Positions 44,428-52,325 of a stretch of DNA of 64,000 bases are shown piece by piece. How positions within the stretch are numbered: position 1 is the stretch's first letter; each line of letters begins with the position of its first letter. Origin of the DNA: Neglectibacter timonensis (GTDB lineage: Bacteria > Bacillota > Clostridia > Oscillospirales > Acutalibacteraceae); contig NZ_LT160640.1 of assembly GCF_900048895.1 (NCBI RefSeq), forward strand, positions 1,194,758 to 1,258,757, in the 5' to 3' direction. The notes beneath the pieces are model-generated. The model did not search any database. It had not been told where the DNA came from and worked only from the letters and a program-made list of their open reading frames with translations. The position numbers and the translations under genes were made by a program.

Positions 44428-44979
44428 TCATCCCCGGCGCCAGCCGTTGGGCAGCCCGTCCGACAAATCCGAAGTGTAGAATTGCACCTGGCGGCCGGTC
44501 TTCTCACAATAATAGTCGGCATGGTCGCCGCTGTCACTGAGCAGCCGGAACTGGTTTTCTTCGGGGTCGTAGAGTATGGCTGGGAAAGCGGTCCCGTCCT
44601 TTCCGCTTTCCATGGGAACATGGGCCACAATAGCGGCCAGCAGCCGCCAGCAGAAGCCGCAGCCAATCAGGCAGGCCGCAAAAGGCAGTAGAATGCGCTG
44701 CTTCACGGTCTGGCAGCGGGTCAGCATGACATAGACCATATATCCCAGGCAAAGAATCATAACGATCACCCCAAGAATGATTTCCAGCGCAGAAACGTTG
44801 GACTCCCCGGTAACAGTTCCAATGATTTGTCCGACGCTCGACGCCAGAAGCATAATGCCCAGCAGAACGAGGTAGGAACCGCCGACGCCAATGGTTCCAG
44901 CATATTTTCTCCGCAGAGGGTTATAGGCGCAAAATCCCAGAATCATGAAAGCTACCGCCGCGATAATCAAAAATGGCAT
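44428..44979 (-). CDS. Four-helix membrane protein with GDHADYY C-terminal module
   Basis: 183 residues. Helices lie at ~2-18, ~33-50, ~64-84 and ~97-115, followed by a soluble C-terminus. Residues ~130-168 (PAILYD...GDHADYY) align with the C-terminal module of the SEL1 protein encoded just upstream (PSIVYD...GDHAEYY). GAGGAT precedes the ATG. No known family recognised. Confidence 0.75.
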   Translation of the reverse strand: MPFLIIAAVAFMILGFCAYNPLRRKYAGTIGVGGSYLVLLGIMLLASSVGQIIGTVTGESNVSALEIILGVIVMILCLGYMVYVMLTRCQTVKQRILLPFAACLIGCGFCWRLLAAIVAHVPMESGKDGTAFPAILYDPEENQFRLLSDSGDHADYYCEKTGRQVQFYTSDLSDGLPNGWRRG

Positions 44980-45026
44980 ATGTTTATCCTCATTTCTATG
45001 TGATATTTTTTCGGTGCAAAAGACTT

Positions 45027-46421
45027 TTAATACCAGTGCAGGGTACCGGCGCTGGTATTGGCCGAGCTGCCGGAAATTTCGGCGTTCCAGATGGTCACCG
45101 TGTCGCCGTTGTCGTTGTAATACTCAGCGTGGTCGCCGTAAATGCCCCGGCGCTGCCACCGGTTGTTTCCGCTGTCATAGACGATGGAGGGTATCCGGGA
45201 CAAATCGTAGGTGGTGTCGCTGAAGCCGGGTTCGCGGGCTCCTTCTGCTTCGTCATAACCTGAACTCTCGCCCTCATCGTCTTCGGGCCCGTCATCCGGG
45301 TTTTGCAGCTCCACATTCACCCGCGGCGGTTTGGTTTCCGCGTGGATTCCGGTCACCCCCTGCATCACCGCCAGATGAGAGCGCAAGTCCCTCCTGATCT
45401 GTTCGGCCGCATTCAGCCACTGCTCCTCATGCTCTCTGTCAATGACCGCCAGCTGCAGGGCAGCGCTCAGACTGCCGTTTTCTGCTGCGGCACGAATGAG
45501 CCGGAGGCCTTCTTCCCGATTGACCTGGGTTCCGATGCCCTTCAGGTAGCAGTTTCCCAGCATATAGCAGGCGTACACACTGCCTTCCTCACCGGCAGCC
45601 TTATAGTAAAGAGCAGCATCTTTCTGTGGATCCAGGCCCAATTCTTCTTCCCCGATTTTCCGGATGCCATAGAGGAATTCTTCCATCAGCGCGGCGCCTT
45701 CCACCAGGCTGTTCTGCACCATATCCTTGGCAAACAGCACCGCCAGCGTGGCATATTCCTTCGTGGGACGAGGCCAGCCTCCCAGCATGGTATGGATAAT
45801 ATTCATCTGTTTGTTGACATCGTTTTTCTTCTGCGCTGCAAGAAAGGCGTTTTTATAGTAGTCCTGGGCCTTTTCCACATCCACGGCGCAGCCCTCGCCG
45901 CCGGAATAGGCGTAGGCCAGCTCCTCCCAACAGTCGTAAATGATGTGCAGGTCGTCCACCTTAAACCGGTCCCGGTTCACGACATCCATGCAGACCTCCA
46001 ACAGGATTTCATAGTAATAGACGGATTTGGCAGCATCCCTTGGGTAGACGCCGTCGTATCCCATCTGGTAGGCCATAGCTGTGAAATGGCAGGCGTCGAA
46101 AAAGAGATCGGCGTCCATATAGGGAGTATTGGCGTCAGCCGGCAGATTGGCCCGATCCCGCTTAAACGCCGCATATCCCAGGTCGGCCGTCTGTCGGGCA
46201 CAGAGCAGGCCATACACGCTTTCCATAGGGGAACTCTCGTAATTCTTATATGCCTTCCGCAGCTTATTGGGTACCACATAGCTCTGCCCGTCCGGTCCGG
46301 TAACGGTTGTACCGTTTTCCGGAGGAGGCTGCGCGGCCTCTCCGCTTTGGTTCTTTTTCTTGTAACTCCGCCATACGAAAAAAATGACGGCGGCCGCCAG
46401 GATGATGAATGGTACTGACAT
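45027..46421 (-). CDS. Membrane-anchored SEL1-like repeat protein
   Basis: 464 residues. An N-terminal membrane anchor (~2-20, MSVPFIILAAAVIFFVW) is followed by a basic stop-transfer (RSYKKK) and a long helical region. SEL1/TPR-like repeats lie at ~270-345 (YYKAAGEEGSVYACYMLGNC and following). A low-complexity acidic stretch precedes the C-terminal module with IPSIVYD and GDHAEYY (~429). AAAGGAG is nine bases ahead of the ATG at 46421. It lies 59 bases after the stand-alone sigma gene. As the first membrane protein after an ECF sigma factor, it might be that factor's regulator (inference). Confidence 0.8.
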   Translation of the reverse strand: MSVPFIILAAAVIFFVWRSYKKKNQSGEAAQPPPENGTTVTGPDGQSYVVPNKLRKAYKNYESSPMESVYGLLCARQTADLGYAAFKRDRANLPADANTPYMDADLFFDACHFTAMAYQMGYDGVYPRDAAKSVYYYEILLEVCMDVVNRDRFKVDDLHIIYDCWEELAYAYSGGEGCAVDVEKAQDYYKNAFLAAQKKNDVNKQMNIIHTMLGGWPRPTKEYATLAVLFAKDMVQNSLVEGAALMEEFLYGIRKIGEEELGLDPQKDAALYYKAAGEEGSVYACYMLGNCYLKGIGTQVNREEGLRLIRAAAENGSLSAALQLAVIDREHEEQWLNAAEQIRRDLRSHLAVMQGVTGIHAETKPPRVNVELQNPDDGPEDDEGESSGYDEAEGAREPGFSDTTYDLSRIPSIVYDSGNNRWQRRGIYGDHAEYYNDNGDTVTIWNAEISGSSANTSAGTLHWY

Positions 46422-46480
46422 GGCAAATTTCTCCTTTTTAAGTAAGTGTATATCATCGGACACAGTGCCCGCAGATACCG

Positions 46481-46990
46481 TTATAACTCCATCTGCTGCA
46501 TCAGCTTTTTTAAAGCACGCTGCAGACGTTTCCTGACGCGTTCATACTTCATATCCAGCCTGGCGGCGATTTCCCTGGCAGAACAGCCTTCATAATACTT
46601 GAAACGCAGGATACGCGCATCCAATTCCGGAAGCCGGGCAAGGGCCTGGTTCACCTGTTCCCGCCGTTCCCATGCCCCGATGTCGTCGGCCTCTGCCGGT
46701 GACGCTTGAGAAGCAAGCCACTGCCGCTGATTCTCCCGCCACTGGCGGATGGCTTTGCGTGTGGAGATGGTGACCAGATACCCCCGCAGGCTTCCCTTGG
46801 ATGGGTCAAACCGGTTTCTCTGCAGATAAAAATCCGAGAAAGTATCCTGAACACAGACCCATATGTCTGCCTCATTGTTCAGCCGCTGAGCGGCTGCCAG
46901 ACGCACCGGTTCACCGTACAGGATCTGCAGCAGTTTCATCCCGTCCACCGGACTGGCATCCAGTATTTTCAGAAGTTGAGAATCCTCCAA
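46481..46990 (-). CDS. ECF-type sigma factor, paralogue of the fusion protein's N-terminus
   Basis: 169-residue sigma factor with region 2 (~20-90, FSDFYLQRNRFDPSKGSLRG) and region 4 (~110-160, CSAREIAARLDMKYERVRKR). It aligns closely with residues 1-165 of the fusion sigma factor: FDPxKGxLxGYL, WRENQR and SAREIAA/TAREIAA are shared. I prefer the TTG at 46990, eight bases after AGGAAG and aligned with the paralogue's start; the GTG at 46999 sits too close to that site. No anti-sigma gene of known type follows. Confidence 0.87.
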   Translation of the reverse strand: MEDSQLLKILDASPVDGMKLLQILYGEPVRLAAAQRLNNEADIWVCVQDTFSDFYLQRNRFDPSKGSLRGYLVTISTRKAIRQWRENQRQWLASQASPAEADDIGAWERREQVNQALARLPELDARILRFKYYEGCSAREIAARLDMKYERVRKRLQRALKKLMQQMEL

Positions 46991-47015
46991 GCGCTTCACT
47001 TCCTTCCACTAACTA

Positions 47016-47043
47016 ATTGCGGATTCAGAAGCAAAAAGGGACA
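47016..47043 (-). promoter_or_regulatory. ECF-type promoter motif ahead of the stand-alone sigma gene
   Basis: Minus strand TGTCCC (47043-47038), 16 bases starting with a T-run, then CGCAAT (47021-47016). It matches the motif ahead of the fusion sigma gene and differs from sigma-A promoters in the window. Confidence 0.6.
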
Positions 47044-47067
47044 GGAACCACAAAATATTTTAGAAAC

Positions 47068-47100
47068 AAGCGGCCCTCCTGATTTACAGGAGGGCCGCTT
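47068..47100 (-). terminator. Terminator after the sigma-fusion gene
   Basis: Perfect 14-base stem AAGCGGCCCTCCTG / CAGGAGGGCCGCTT with loop ATTTA, 12 bases past the stop. The minus-strand flank is GTTTC, so the T-run is weak. Confidence 0.8.
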
Positions 47101-47112
47101 CATTCGGAGAAC

Positions 47113-49659
47113 TTATTCCGGAATGGTAACAGGAATGTCAAAAGTGTGGTTCCAGCGGTAGGTGGGATTGACAAAGGTGAAGTCAGCGGTATAGAGCCCC
47201 GGCACATGGTGCAGCAGCAGTCCGCTGAAGCGGACTCCGGTTTCCTCAAAGGAATACTGCCTTTCACAGGCTCCGAGGAAGGAGGCCTCTTCGGTCATCC
47301 ACAGCCGTATCCCCACGTCCACCAAGATATACTCCTCTTTCCCCGACTCCAGGGAGAGATCCAAAATCGATGTCAACGGGGCATTTTCCGGGGTTGAGAT
47401 CGCTCCGTTGGAATGAGTAATCGCCGCAGCACCGGCGGACGGCTCAAAGTTTTCGGCCGGTCCCATGCCGGTGATCGTATTCAGGACGAGAGTTGTCTCG
47501 TAATCCAGAGGCAAAGATTCCACAGACAGCTCCTGTCCCTCTTCCTGGGGCAGCGGGATATCCATATGATGCTCCCCCCGCACCGTTGTGTAGAGATAAG
47601 GAACATGAAGGGTATACTGTCCCGTTGGAACGTCCCCGAAGTCCCAGTCGCTGTAAGCATCCGTACGTCCAGGCCGGAAATTCCCCATGTACACCCTTCC
47701 GCATGTATCAGTCAGAGTGATGGGCTCGTCCGCCTCCCCCATTGCCGTCAGAGGACTGCGGACAATGCTGCCGGAGGGAAGCAAATGGTCCTTTTCTGAC
47801 GCAGGGCGCAGGGAAAGGATTACCTGGTCGCTGACCCTGCGGGGAACGGCCGTCAGGGTGTAGTCCCCGGCGCTCTGCGTGAACTTCTCCCGCTCTTCCT
47901 CGGGCGGCACCGTCATGGGAATGGAAAAAGAATGGTTCCAGCGATAGCAGACGCTTTCCGTTTGGATGGAAAAAGCCACGCTGTCCCAGCCCTCCATAGC
48001 TCCCAACACGTAGCCGGGCGACATGGTATACAGGCTTCCAGTGTCCGGATCCGCCGCAGCTCTGGTCCACAGTTTGATCTCGGTATTGGAACAGGACATC
48101 CCGTCCACCACGGTATGGCCGGTTTGCTCAGCCGCGGCGGGAATTGCTGCCGGGAACCGCTCCGGATCCTTCCCCTCCCAGATGGTTTCCAGTGACCACC
48201 ATTGGTACCCCAATGTATTGTGCATGTCGGATACAGTGTCACAATATGCGGTTACGTCGAAAATTGGGGCCGGCTCCCCAAACATCAGCCTGCCGCCGGG
48301 CAGGGAAAGACACGTACCAGCGCCGCTGCCGTCCCCATCCAGGATTGCCTCTGCGCTTCTCGGCGCTTTGTCAGCGGCAGGATACTGATAGACATATGGG
48401 ATGTGCAGGATATAATTTCCCGGCTGGGCCGGGCCGAAATACCAGTCCAGATAGGTGTCCCCACTGAAGGGATTGTAAGAGGCCGGTTCCCCCTTCCATA
48501 CAGCGCCGTCCGGCGAGACAACGGTAACGGGCTGGTCGGGACCGCCGTAGCCCTTCCATACCCCCTGGTTGAGAAAGAAATAGGTGCTGAACTCCCCCTC
48601 GTTCAGCGGATGGATGGAAACCACCAGCTCCCCGTTCTCGATCCGGGGTACAGCCAGCAAACCTCCATCCGACTCGGTCACTGCATAAAAGCCCGCTTCT
48701 TCTACGGAACTCTTGTCCGCCGCCGAGAGCGTCACAGGGATATCTGTTCCATCCAGGGTCATGGTCAGGCACAGGGTATTTCCGACGCCTTCTGGAAGTT
48801 CCCCCTCAAAAATGACCCGCAGGGAGTAGCCGCCGGCCGCTGTTTGTCCATCGTGGCTTTTGGATATGTGCCGGACATTGTCCAGGCCGCTGAGAGAGGT
48901 GCTCAGATAGTTTTGATAGGGATTGTTTTCGCCATACAGTGTTAAATCGGCGATGAAAGAGCCCTCCTGCCAATAGGCATCTTCCAAATGGAACTCATAC
49001 TGTTCTCCGGATACCACCGTACCGCTTTCCAGAACATAAACGGCTGCACTGCCGCTGGAAACACCATAACCGGGCACAAAACCGAAATGGCGCAGAACCG
49101 CATACGTGCAGGCGGCCAGCAGGCCCAGAAGAGCGGCTACTACCAGACCTATTGCCAGTCCCTTCAGCAGCTTTTTCATACTGCGCTGATATCGTTTTTT
49201 CACCGTCTCGTAGGGCAGGCCGAGAGAGGCGGCGATCTCCCGGGCAGTCATTCCGCCGTAGTATTTCATGCGGACAATTTGCTCGTCTAACGGCTCCAGC
49301 GCGGCAAGAGCCGCCTCCAACTCGTCCTTGCTTTCCATGCGGGAGAAAGGATCGGATTCCTCCTGTTCCTGCGGGGCGGCCCCTTCCCAACGCTGGTTCT
49401 CCCGCCAGCGGCGCTGGGCACACCGGCGGGCAATGACCGCCAGATACCCCTTCAAAGCGCCTTTTTCCGGGTCGAACCGTTCCCTATGTAAGTAAAATTC
49501 AGAAAATATTTCATTGACGCACTCTTTCACATCTTCGGTGTTTTGCAGGTATTGGTGGCATACCGTCCACAGCAGTCCACTGTATTCCTCAATCAGAAGC
49601 GCCATTCCCTCCTCAGGCTCACGGTCCAGAAGGGAGATGATGGTTTGGTCTTTTTGCAT
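47113..49659 (-). CDS. ECF sigma factor fused to TM helix and large extracytoplasmic region
   Basis: 848-residue single chain. Residues ~18-90 are sigma region 2 (TEDVKECVNEIFSEFYLHRE) and ~112-165 sigma region 4 with its helix-turn-helix (TAREIAASLGLPYETVKK). One hydrophobic helix lies at ~167-189, and ~190-848 is extracytoplasmic. Residues ~200-320 resemble the ectodomain of DUF4179 anti-sigma proteins. The rest is a tandem duplication: ~326-585 and ~598-848 share GNYILHIPYVY/GQYTLHVPYLY and RWNHSFSIPMTVP/RWNHTFDIPVTIP. Sigma factors are normally soluble; here the factor is tied to its own sensor. AGGAGA precedes the ATG. The reading frame is unbroken, so it is not two misjoined genes unless the assembly is wrong. 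Mechanism (regulated cleavage or tethered action) is unknown. Confidence 0.9.
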   Translation of the reverse strand: MQKDQTIISLLDREPEEGMALLIEEYSGLLWTVCHQYLQNTEDVKECVNEIFSEFYLHRERFDPEKGALKGYLAVIARRCAQRRWRENQRWEGAAPQEQEESDPFSRMESKDELEAALAALEPLDEQIVRMKYYGGMTAREIAASLGLPYETVKKRYQRSMKKLLKGLAIGLVVAALLGLLAACTYAVLRHFGFVPGYGVSSGSAAVYVLESGTVVSGEQYEFHLEDAYWQEGSFIADLTLYGENNPYQNYLSTSLSGLDNVRHISKSHDGQTAAGGYSLRVIFEGELPEGVGNTLCLTMTLDGTDIPVTLSAADKSSVEEAGFYAVTESDGGLLAVPRIENGELVVSIHPLNEGEFSTYFFLNQGVWKGYGGPDQPVTVVSPDGAVWKGEPASYNPFSGDTYLDWYFGPAQPGNYILHIPYVYQYPAADKAPRSAEAILDGDGSGAGTCLSLPGGRLMFGEPAPIFDVTAYCDTVSDMHNTLGYQWWSLETIWEGKDPERFPAAIPAAAEQTGHTVVDGMSCSNTEIKLWTRAAADPDTGSLYTMSPGYVLGAMEGWDSVAFSIQTESVCYRWNHSFSIPMTVPPEEEREKFTQSAGDYTLTAVPRRVSDQVILSLRPASEKDHLLPSGSIVRSPLTAMGEADEPITLTDTCGRVYMGNFRPGRTDAYSDWDFGDVPTGQYTLHVPYLYTTVRGEHHMDIPLPQEEGQELSVESLPLDYETTLVLNTITGMGPAENFEPSAGAAAITHSNGAISTPENAPLTSILDLSLESGKEEYILVDVGIRLWMTEEASFLGACERQYSFEETGVRFSGLLLHHVPGLYTADFTFVNPTYRWNHTFDIPVTIPE

Positions 49660-49697
49660 AGGCGTAATTCTCCTGTTTTTATATCTCTATAAAAGTA

Positions 49698-49724
49698 TTG
49701 TCGCACAATCAAAAAAAAGGGACA
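49698..49724 (-). promoter_or_regulatory. ECF-type promoter motif ahead of the sigma-fusion gene
   Basis: Minus strand TGTCCC (49724-49719), 15 bases starting with eight T, then CGACAA (49703-49698), ~40 bases ahead of the ATG. It shares the element with the paralogous sigma gene, consistent with autoregulation. Confidence 0.6.
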
Positions 49725-49791
49725 AGATGAAAAAATTTTCTTCTTTCACTTTTGAACGCCTCAAAACCGGGGCAGCGGACTGGACTATCGC

Positions 49792-49828
49792 CATTTGGTA
49801 GACAGTAGGATATACCATCTACCAAATG
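49792..49828. repeat. Inverted repeat between the GH51 and sigma-fusion genes
   Basis: CATTTGGTAGA (49792-49802) and TCTACCAAATG (49818-49828) are perfect 11-base arms around 15 bases. It directly abuts the next hairpin. Possible operator for the sigma-fusion gene. Confidence 0.6.
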
Positions 49829-49830
49829 CA

Positions 49831-49890
49831 GCTGATAAGAAGAACGCAGACACCCACAAAAGTGTGAGTGTCTGCGTTCTTCTTATCAGC
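49831..49890 (-). terminator. Long hairpin terminator after the HTH-GH51 gene
   Basis: Perfect 23-base stem (49831-49853 with 49868-49890), with CACA/TGTG pairing continuing inside. It lies ~110 bases past the GH51 stop. The sequence resembles the hairpin at 37921-37963 (AAGAAGA, CGC and CCCACA in the same order). Confidence 0.8.
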
Positions 49891-50000
49891 GCTGCGTGAT
49901 CAGAGCCGGTCTGCTCTGACTGCTGACGATCTTCCAGCCATTGGCCCAGGCCAAAACGCCCGGGATTCCGGCGCAAGGGCACTCGCCAACAGCAGGCGGC

Positions 50001-52085
50001 TTAAAACCGCAGCAGCAGGACGCTGTGCGGGGGCATACACAGCGAGCCGTTCCGGGCCTGTTCCAGAATATCCCTCTTCTCAAAAGCAGAGGGAGGCAGA
50101 ACGGTGGAACTGGTGTAAAGTATGGCCTCCCGGCAGGGGCCGTACTGAGAGAAATCCACAGGTTTTTCCCTGCAGAAAGAGGCGTTCACAAGGGTGGCCG
50201 TCACCGCATTTTCCCGGTCAACTGTGACCACGGCCTCTTGGGAAGCGGAACACACACGGTTCCCGGCATGGCGGTTCATCAGGGAAAACATCTGGCCCTG
50301 GGCTGTCAGGCTGACGCCTTCCGGCTCTACGCAGAGCATCCCCTCATTTACAGCCTGAAAATGGCAGGCAAGCGCCACACCGCTTTTTTCAGCTTCCTCC
50401 ATCAGCAGGTGCATGGCCAGCGCGGCATAGATGCCGTCTGTCACGCTTGAGGGCCGGTACCAGGCATACCAGACATTCCACTCGTCCAAAGAGATACTCA
50501 CATTGGGTTCCAGCCAGCGGCGGGATTCACGGATGAGCGCCCTCATCCGCGGGATGGAGGCCAAACACCTGTTATATTCCTGCTCTATCGTGGAGATATC
50601 TGTGTAGGAGGGATCATATCCGTAGTAATGCTGGGAGATCATCTGGGCGATGCCGGACAGGGGCCGCGCTGAAAGCTCCGCCCACTCCTTGCTGGGATAA
50701 GGGCCGGAGGAGCACAGGCTGAGGTTGTGGGATACCTCCAGCATTTTTTTGCCGTTTTCCAAAGCGGTCTGGCAGTAACCGCTGGGGGAATTATCCCCTT
50801 CCATGTGACCATATCCAAATTCGTTGCCCAAAGACCAGAGCTGCACATGATAGGGCTCCTCATATCCCCGTTCCGCTCTGAGCCGCCCATATTTTGTAGA
50901 GCGGTCGCCGTTGCAGTATTCCACCCACGCTGCGTTTTCCTCCGGAGTGTTCCAGCACGGGTTGATGGTGATGAACGGTTCCGCGCCTATCTCCCTGCAC
51001 AGAGCGATAAAATCGTCTGTATTGATCTCATGATAATCGTATCCCATAGAATGGGGCTGCGTCTCCAGGCCAAGGAATGATTGGAAGGGAGCCCGCATAT
51101 CCACTGGAAGAAGCCCATCCATCCAGCTGTACTCCCCAGCGAAATTGCCTCCCGGCCAGCGCAGAACCTTGATCCCAATTTCCGCCATTTTCTCGACCAC
51201 ATCCCGGCGCATTCCCCGGAAATGATCCTTTGGCAAAAGGGACAGGGCCCCAAAACAGACGCTCCCCTCCCCTTCCCACTGAATGCGCAGATCCGCGTCC
51301 CGGTCAGCGGCATTTGGGGTAAGTTCTATCTCGTATCGGATCCACTCTTCCGACTCCGCCGCAATCACGCCGCAGTCGTACACAAGGTTCCCCTCCCGGT
51401 CTGTCAGGGCCACAGAAAGGGTGACAGGCCCCTTTGTCCGCACCACCGCTCCAAACAGATAGTTCTTCCCCTGCTGAATGGAAAGGCCATGCTGCCCCAG
51501 ACCCGCGGTCTGTCCCGGGAACGGATTCAGGATGCTTAGGGAGTTGCACTCCAGCGCCCGCTTCATGTGATACCCTTCCCCGTGACGGGTGTACGGCCGA
51601 TCGAAAGTAAAAACCGCCCTCTCTCCAATGGGATACCATTCTGCCGCGCAGCCTTTACAGGCGGAAGGTTTTCCTGCGAATTTCCGGTTTCGCAGCAGCT
51701 GTGCAGACAATCCTCCCTGAATGCAGGAACGGGTGTGTTCCAAATTGCTTCCAAAAAGATAGGGAGATACCATCAGGTCTCCGGCGTCCAAAGGCTGCAG
51801 GGAAAGAGGCTTGGCATAATCCACCTCTTCCCTGGCCGCAGCTTCCCCGTCCAGATTACTGCTGCGGGCAACATCGAGAATCTCCCCGCTCAGTATCTCG
51901 ATAACGCTCACCCGCAGTTCTGCCGCCAAGCGGTTGAACAATGAGATATCAGGCAAACTTTTCCCCCTCTCCCATTTAGAAACCGCCTTGTCCGTAACAT
52001 CCAGCCGCTGGGCAAGCTCAGCCTGGGTCATTCCCAAAGCCGTCCGCAGCTGGGCGATCAGACGGCCTGTCTGTGTCATGTTCAT
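50001..52085 (-). CDS. XRE helix-turn-helix fused to GH51 alpha-L-arabinofuranosidase
   Basis: 694-residue fusion. Residues ~6-65 are an XRE/HTH_3 DNA-binding domain (LGMTQAELAQRLDVTDKAVS, KWERGKSLPD). A short linker (~70-100) joins it to a complete GH51 barrel and C-terminal beta domain. Both catalytic residues are present: acid/base E422 in WSLGNE and nucleophile E535 in ISLDEWNVWY. No signal peptide. GGAGGAG precedes the ATG. The frame is continuous through the junction. It could be an enzyme that represses its own synthesis, or a regulator that reads sugars through a glycosidase domain; sequence cannot decide. It is divergent from the ferredoxin-type aldo/keto reductase gene. Confidence 0.93.
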   Translation of the reverse strand: MNMTQTGRLIAQLRTALGMTQAELAQRLDVTDKAVSKWERGKSLPDISLFNRLAAELRVSVIEILSGEILDVARSSNLDGEAAAREEVDYAKPLSLQPLDAGDLMVSPYLFGSNLEHTRSCIQGGLSAQLLRNRKFAGKPSACKGCAAEWYPIGERAVFTFDRPYTRHGEGYHMKRALECNSLSILNPFPGQTAGLGQHGLSIQQGKNYLFGAVVRTKGPVTLSVALTDREGNLVYDCGVIAAESEEWIRYEIELTPNAADRDADLRIQWEGEGSVCFGALSLLPKDHFRGMRRDVVEKMAEIGIKVLRWPGGNFAGEYSWMDGLLPVDMRAPFQSFLGLETQPHSMGYDYHEINTDDFIALCREIGAEPFITINPCWNTPEENAAWVEYCNGDRSTKYGRLRAERGYEEPYHVQLWSLGNEFGYGHMEGDNSPSGYCQTALENGKKMLEVSHNLSLCSSGPYPSKEWAELSARPLSGIAQMISQHYYGYDPSYTDISTIEQEYNRCLASIPRMRALIRESRRWLEPNVSISLDEWNVWYAWYRPSSVTDGIYAALAMHLLMEEAEKSGVALACHFQAVNEGMLCVEPEGVSLTAQGQMFSLMNRHAGNRVCSASQEAVVTVDRENAVTATLVNASFCREKPVDFSQYGPCREAILYTSSTVLPPSAFEKRDILEQARNGSLCMPPHSVLLLRF

Positions 52086-52115
52086 ATGTTACTCCTCCCC
52101 TCTCAGGTTTTCTTC

Positions 52116-52153
52116 AGCATACCACAAACAGAGCGTCCGAACAATCGACTGTT
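52116..52153 (-). promoter_or_regulatory. Promoter and palindrome of the HTH-GH51 gene
   Basis: Minus strand TTGTTC (52144-52139), 17 bases, TATGCT (52121-52116). A 14-base palindrome AACAnTCGAnTGTT (52140-52153) overlaps the -35, a likely operator for the XRE domain of the gene product. Confidence 0.6.
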
Positions 52154-52246
52154 GGTTTACCCTTCCCGCTGTTCTCAGGTCTTCCGTCTTTTTGGACAGG
52201 CTGATCCTATACATTCCAGGTATGGGGGCCTATTCTCTTTACGTAT

Positions 52247-52275
52247 TTGCTATTTTGTGCATTCCCCTTTATAAT
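52247..52275 (+). promoter_or_regulatory. Promoter of the ferredoxin-type aldo/keto reductase gene
   Basis: TTGCTA (52247-52252), 17 bases, TATAAT (52270-52275), 50 bases ahead of the ATG. Confidence 0.8.
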
Positions 52276-52325
52276 AGAAAAAACAGGAAGTTCTGACCGA
52301 TGTTTGATGAAGGAGGAAGTGTGAG

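Noticed and set aside
44292-44666. 125-codon N-terminal extension of the RCC1-like lipoprotein
   Set aside because: The lipoprotein signal peptide must be N-terminal; the extension overlaps the end of the 4-TM gene.
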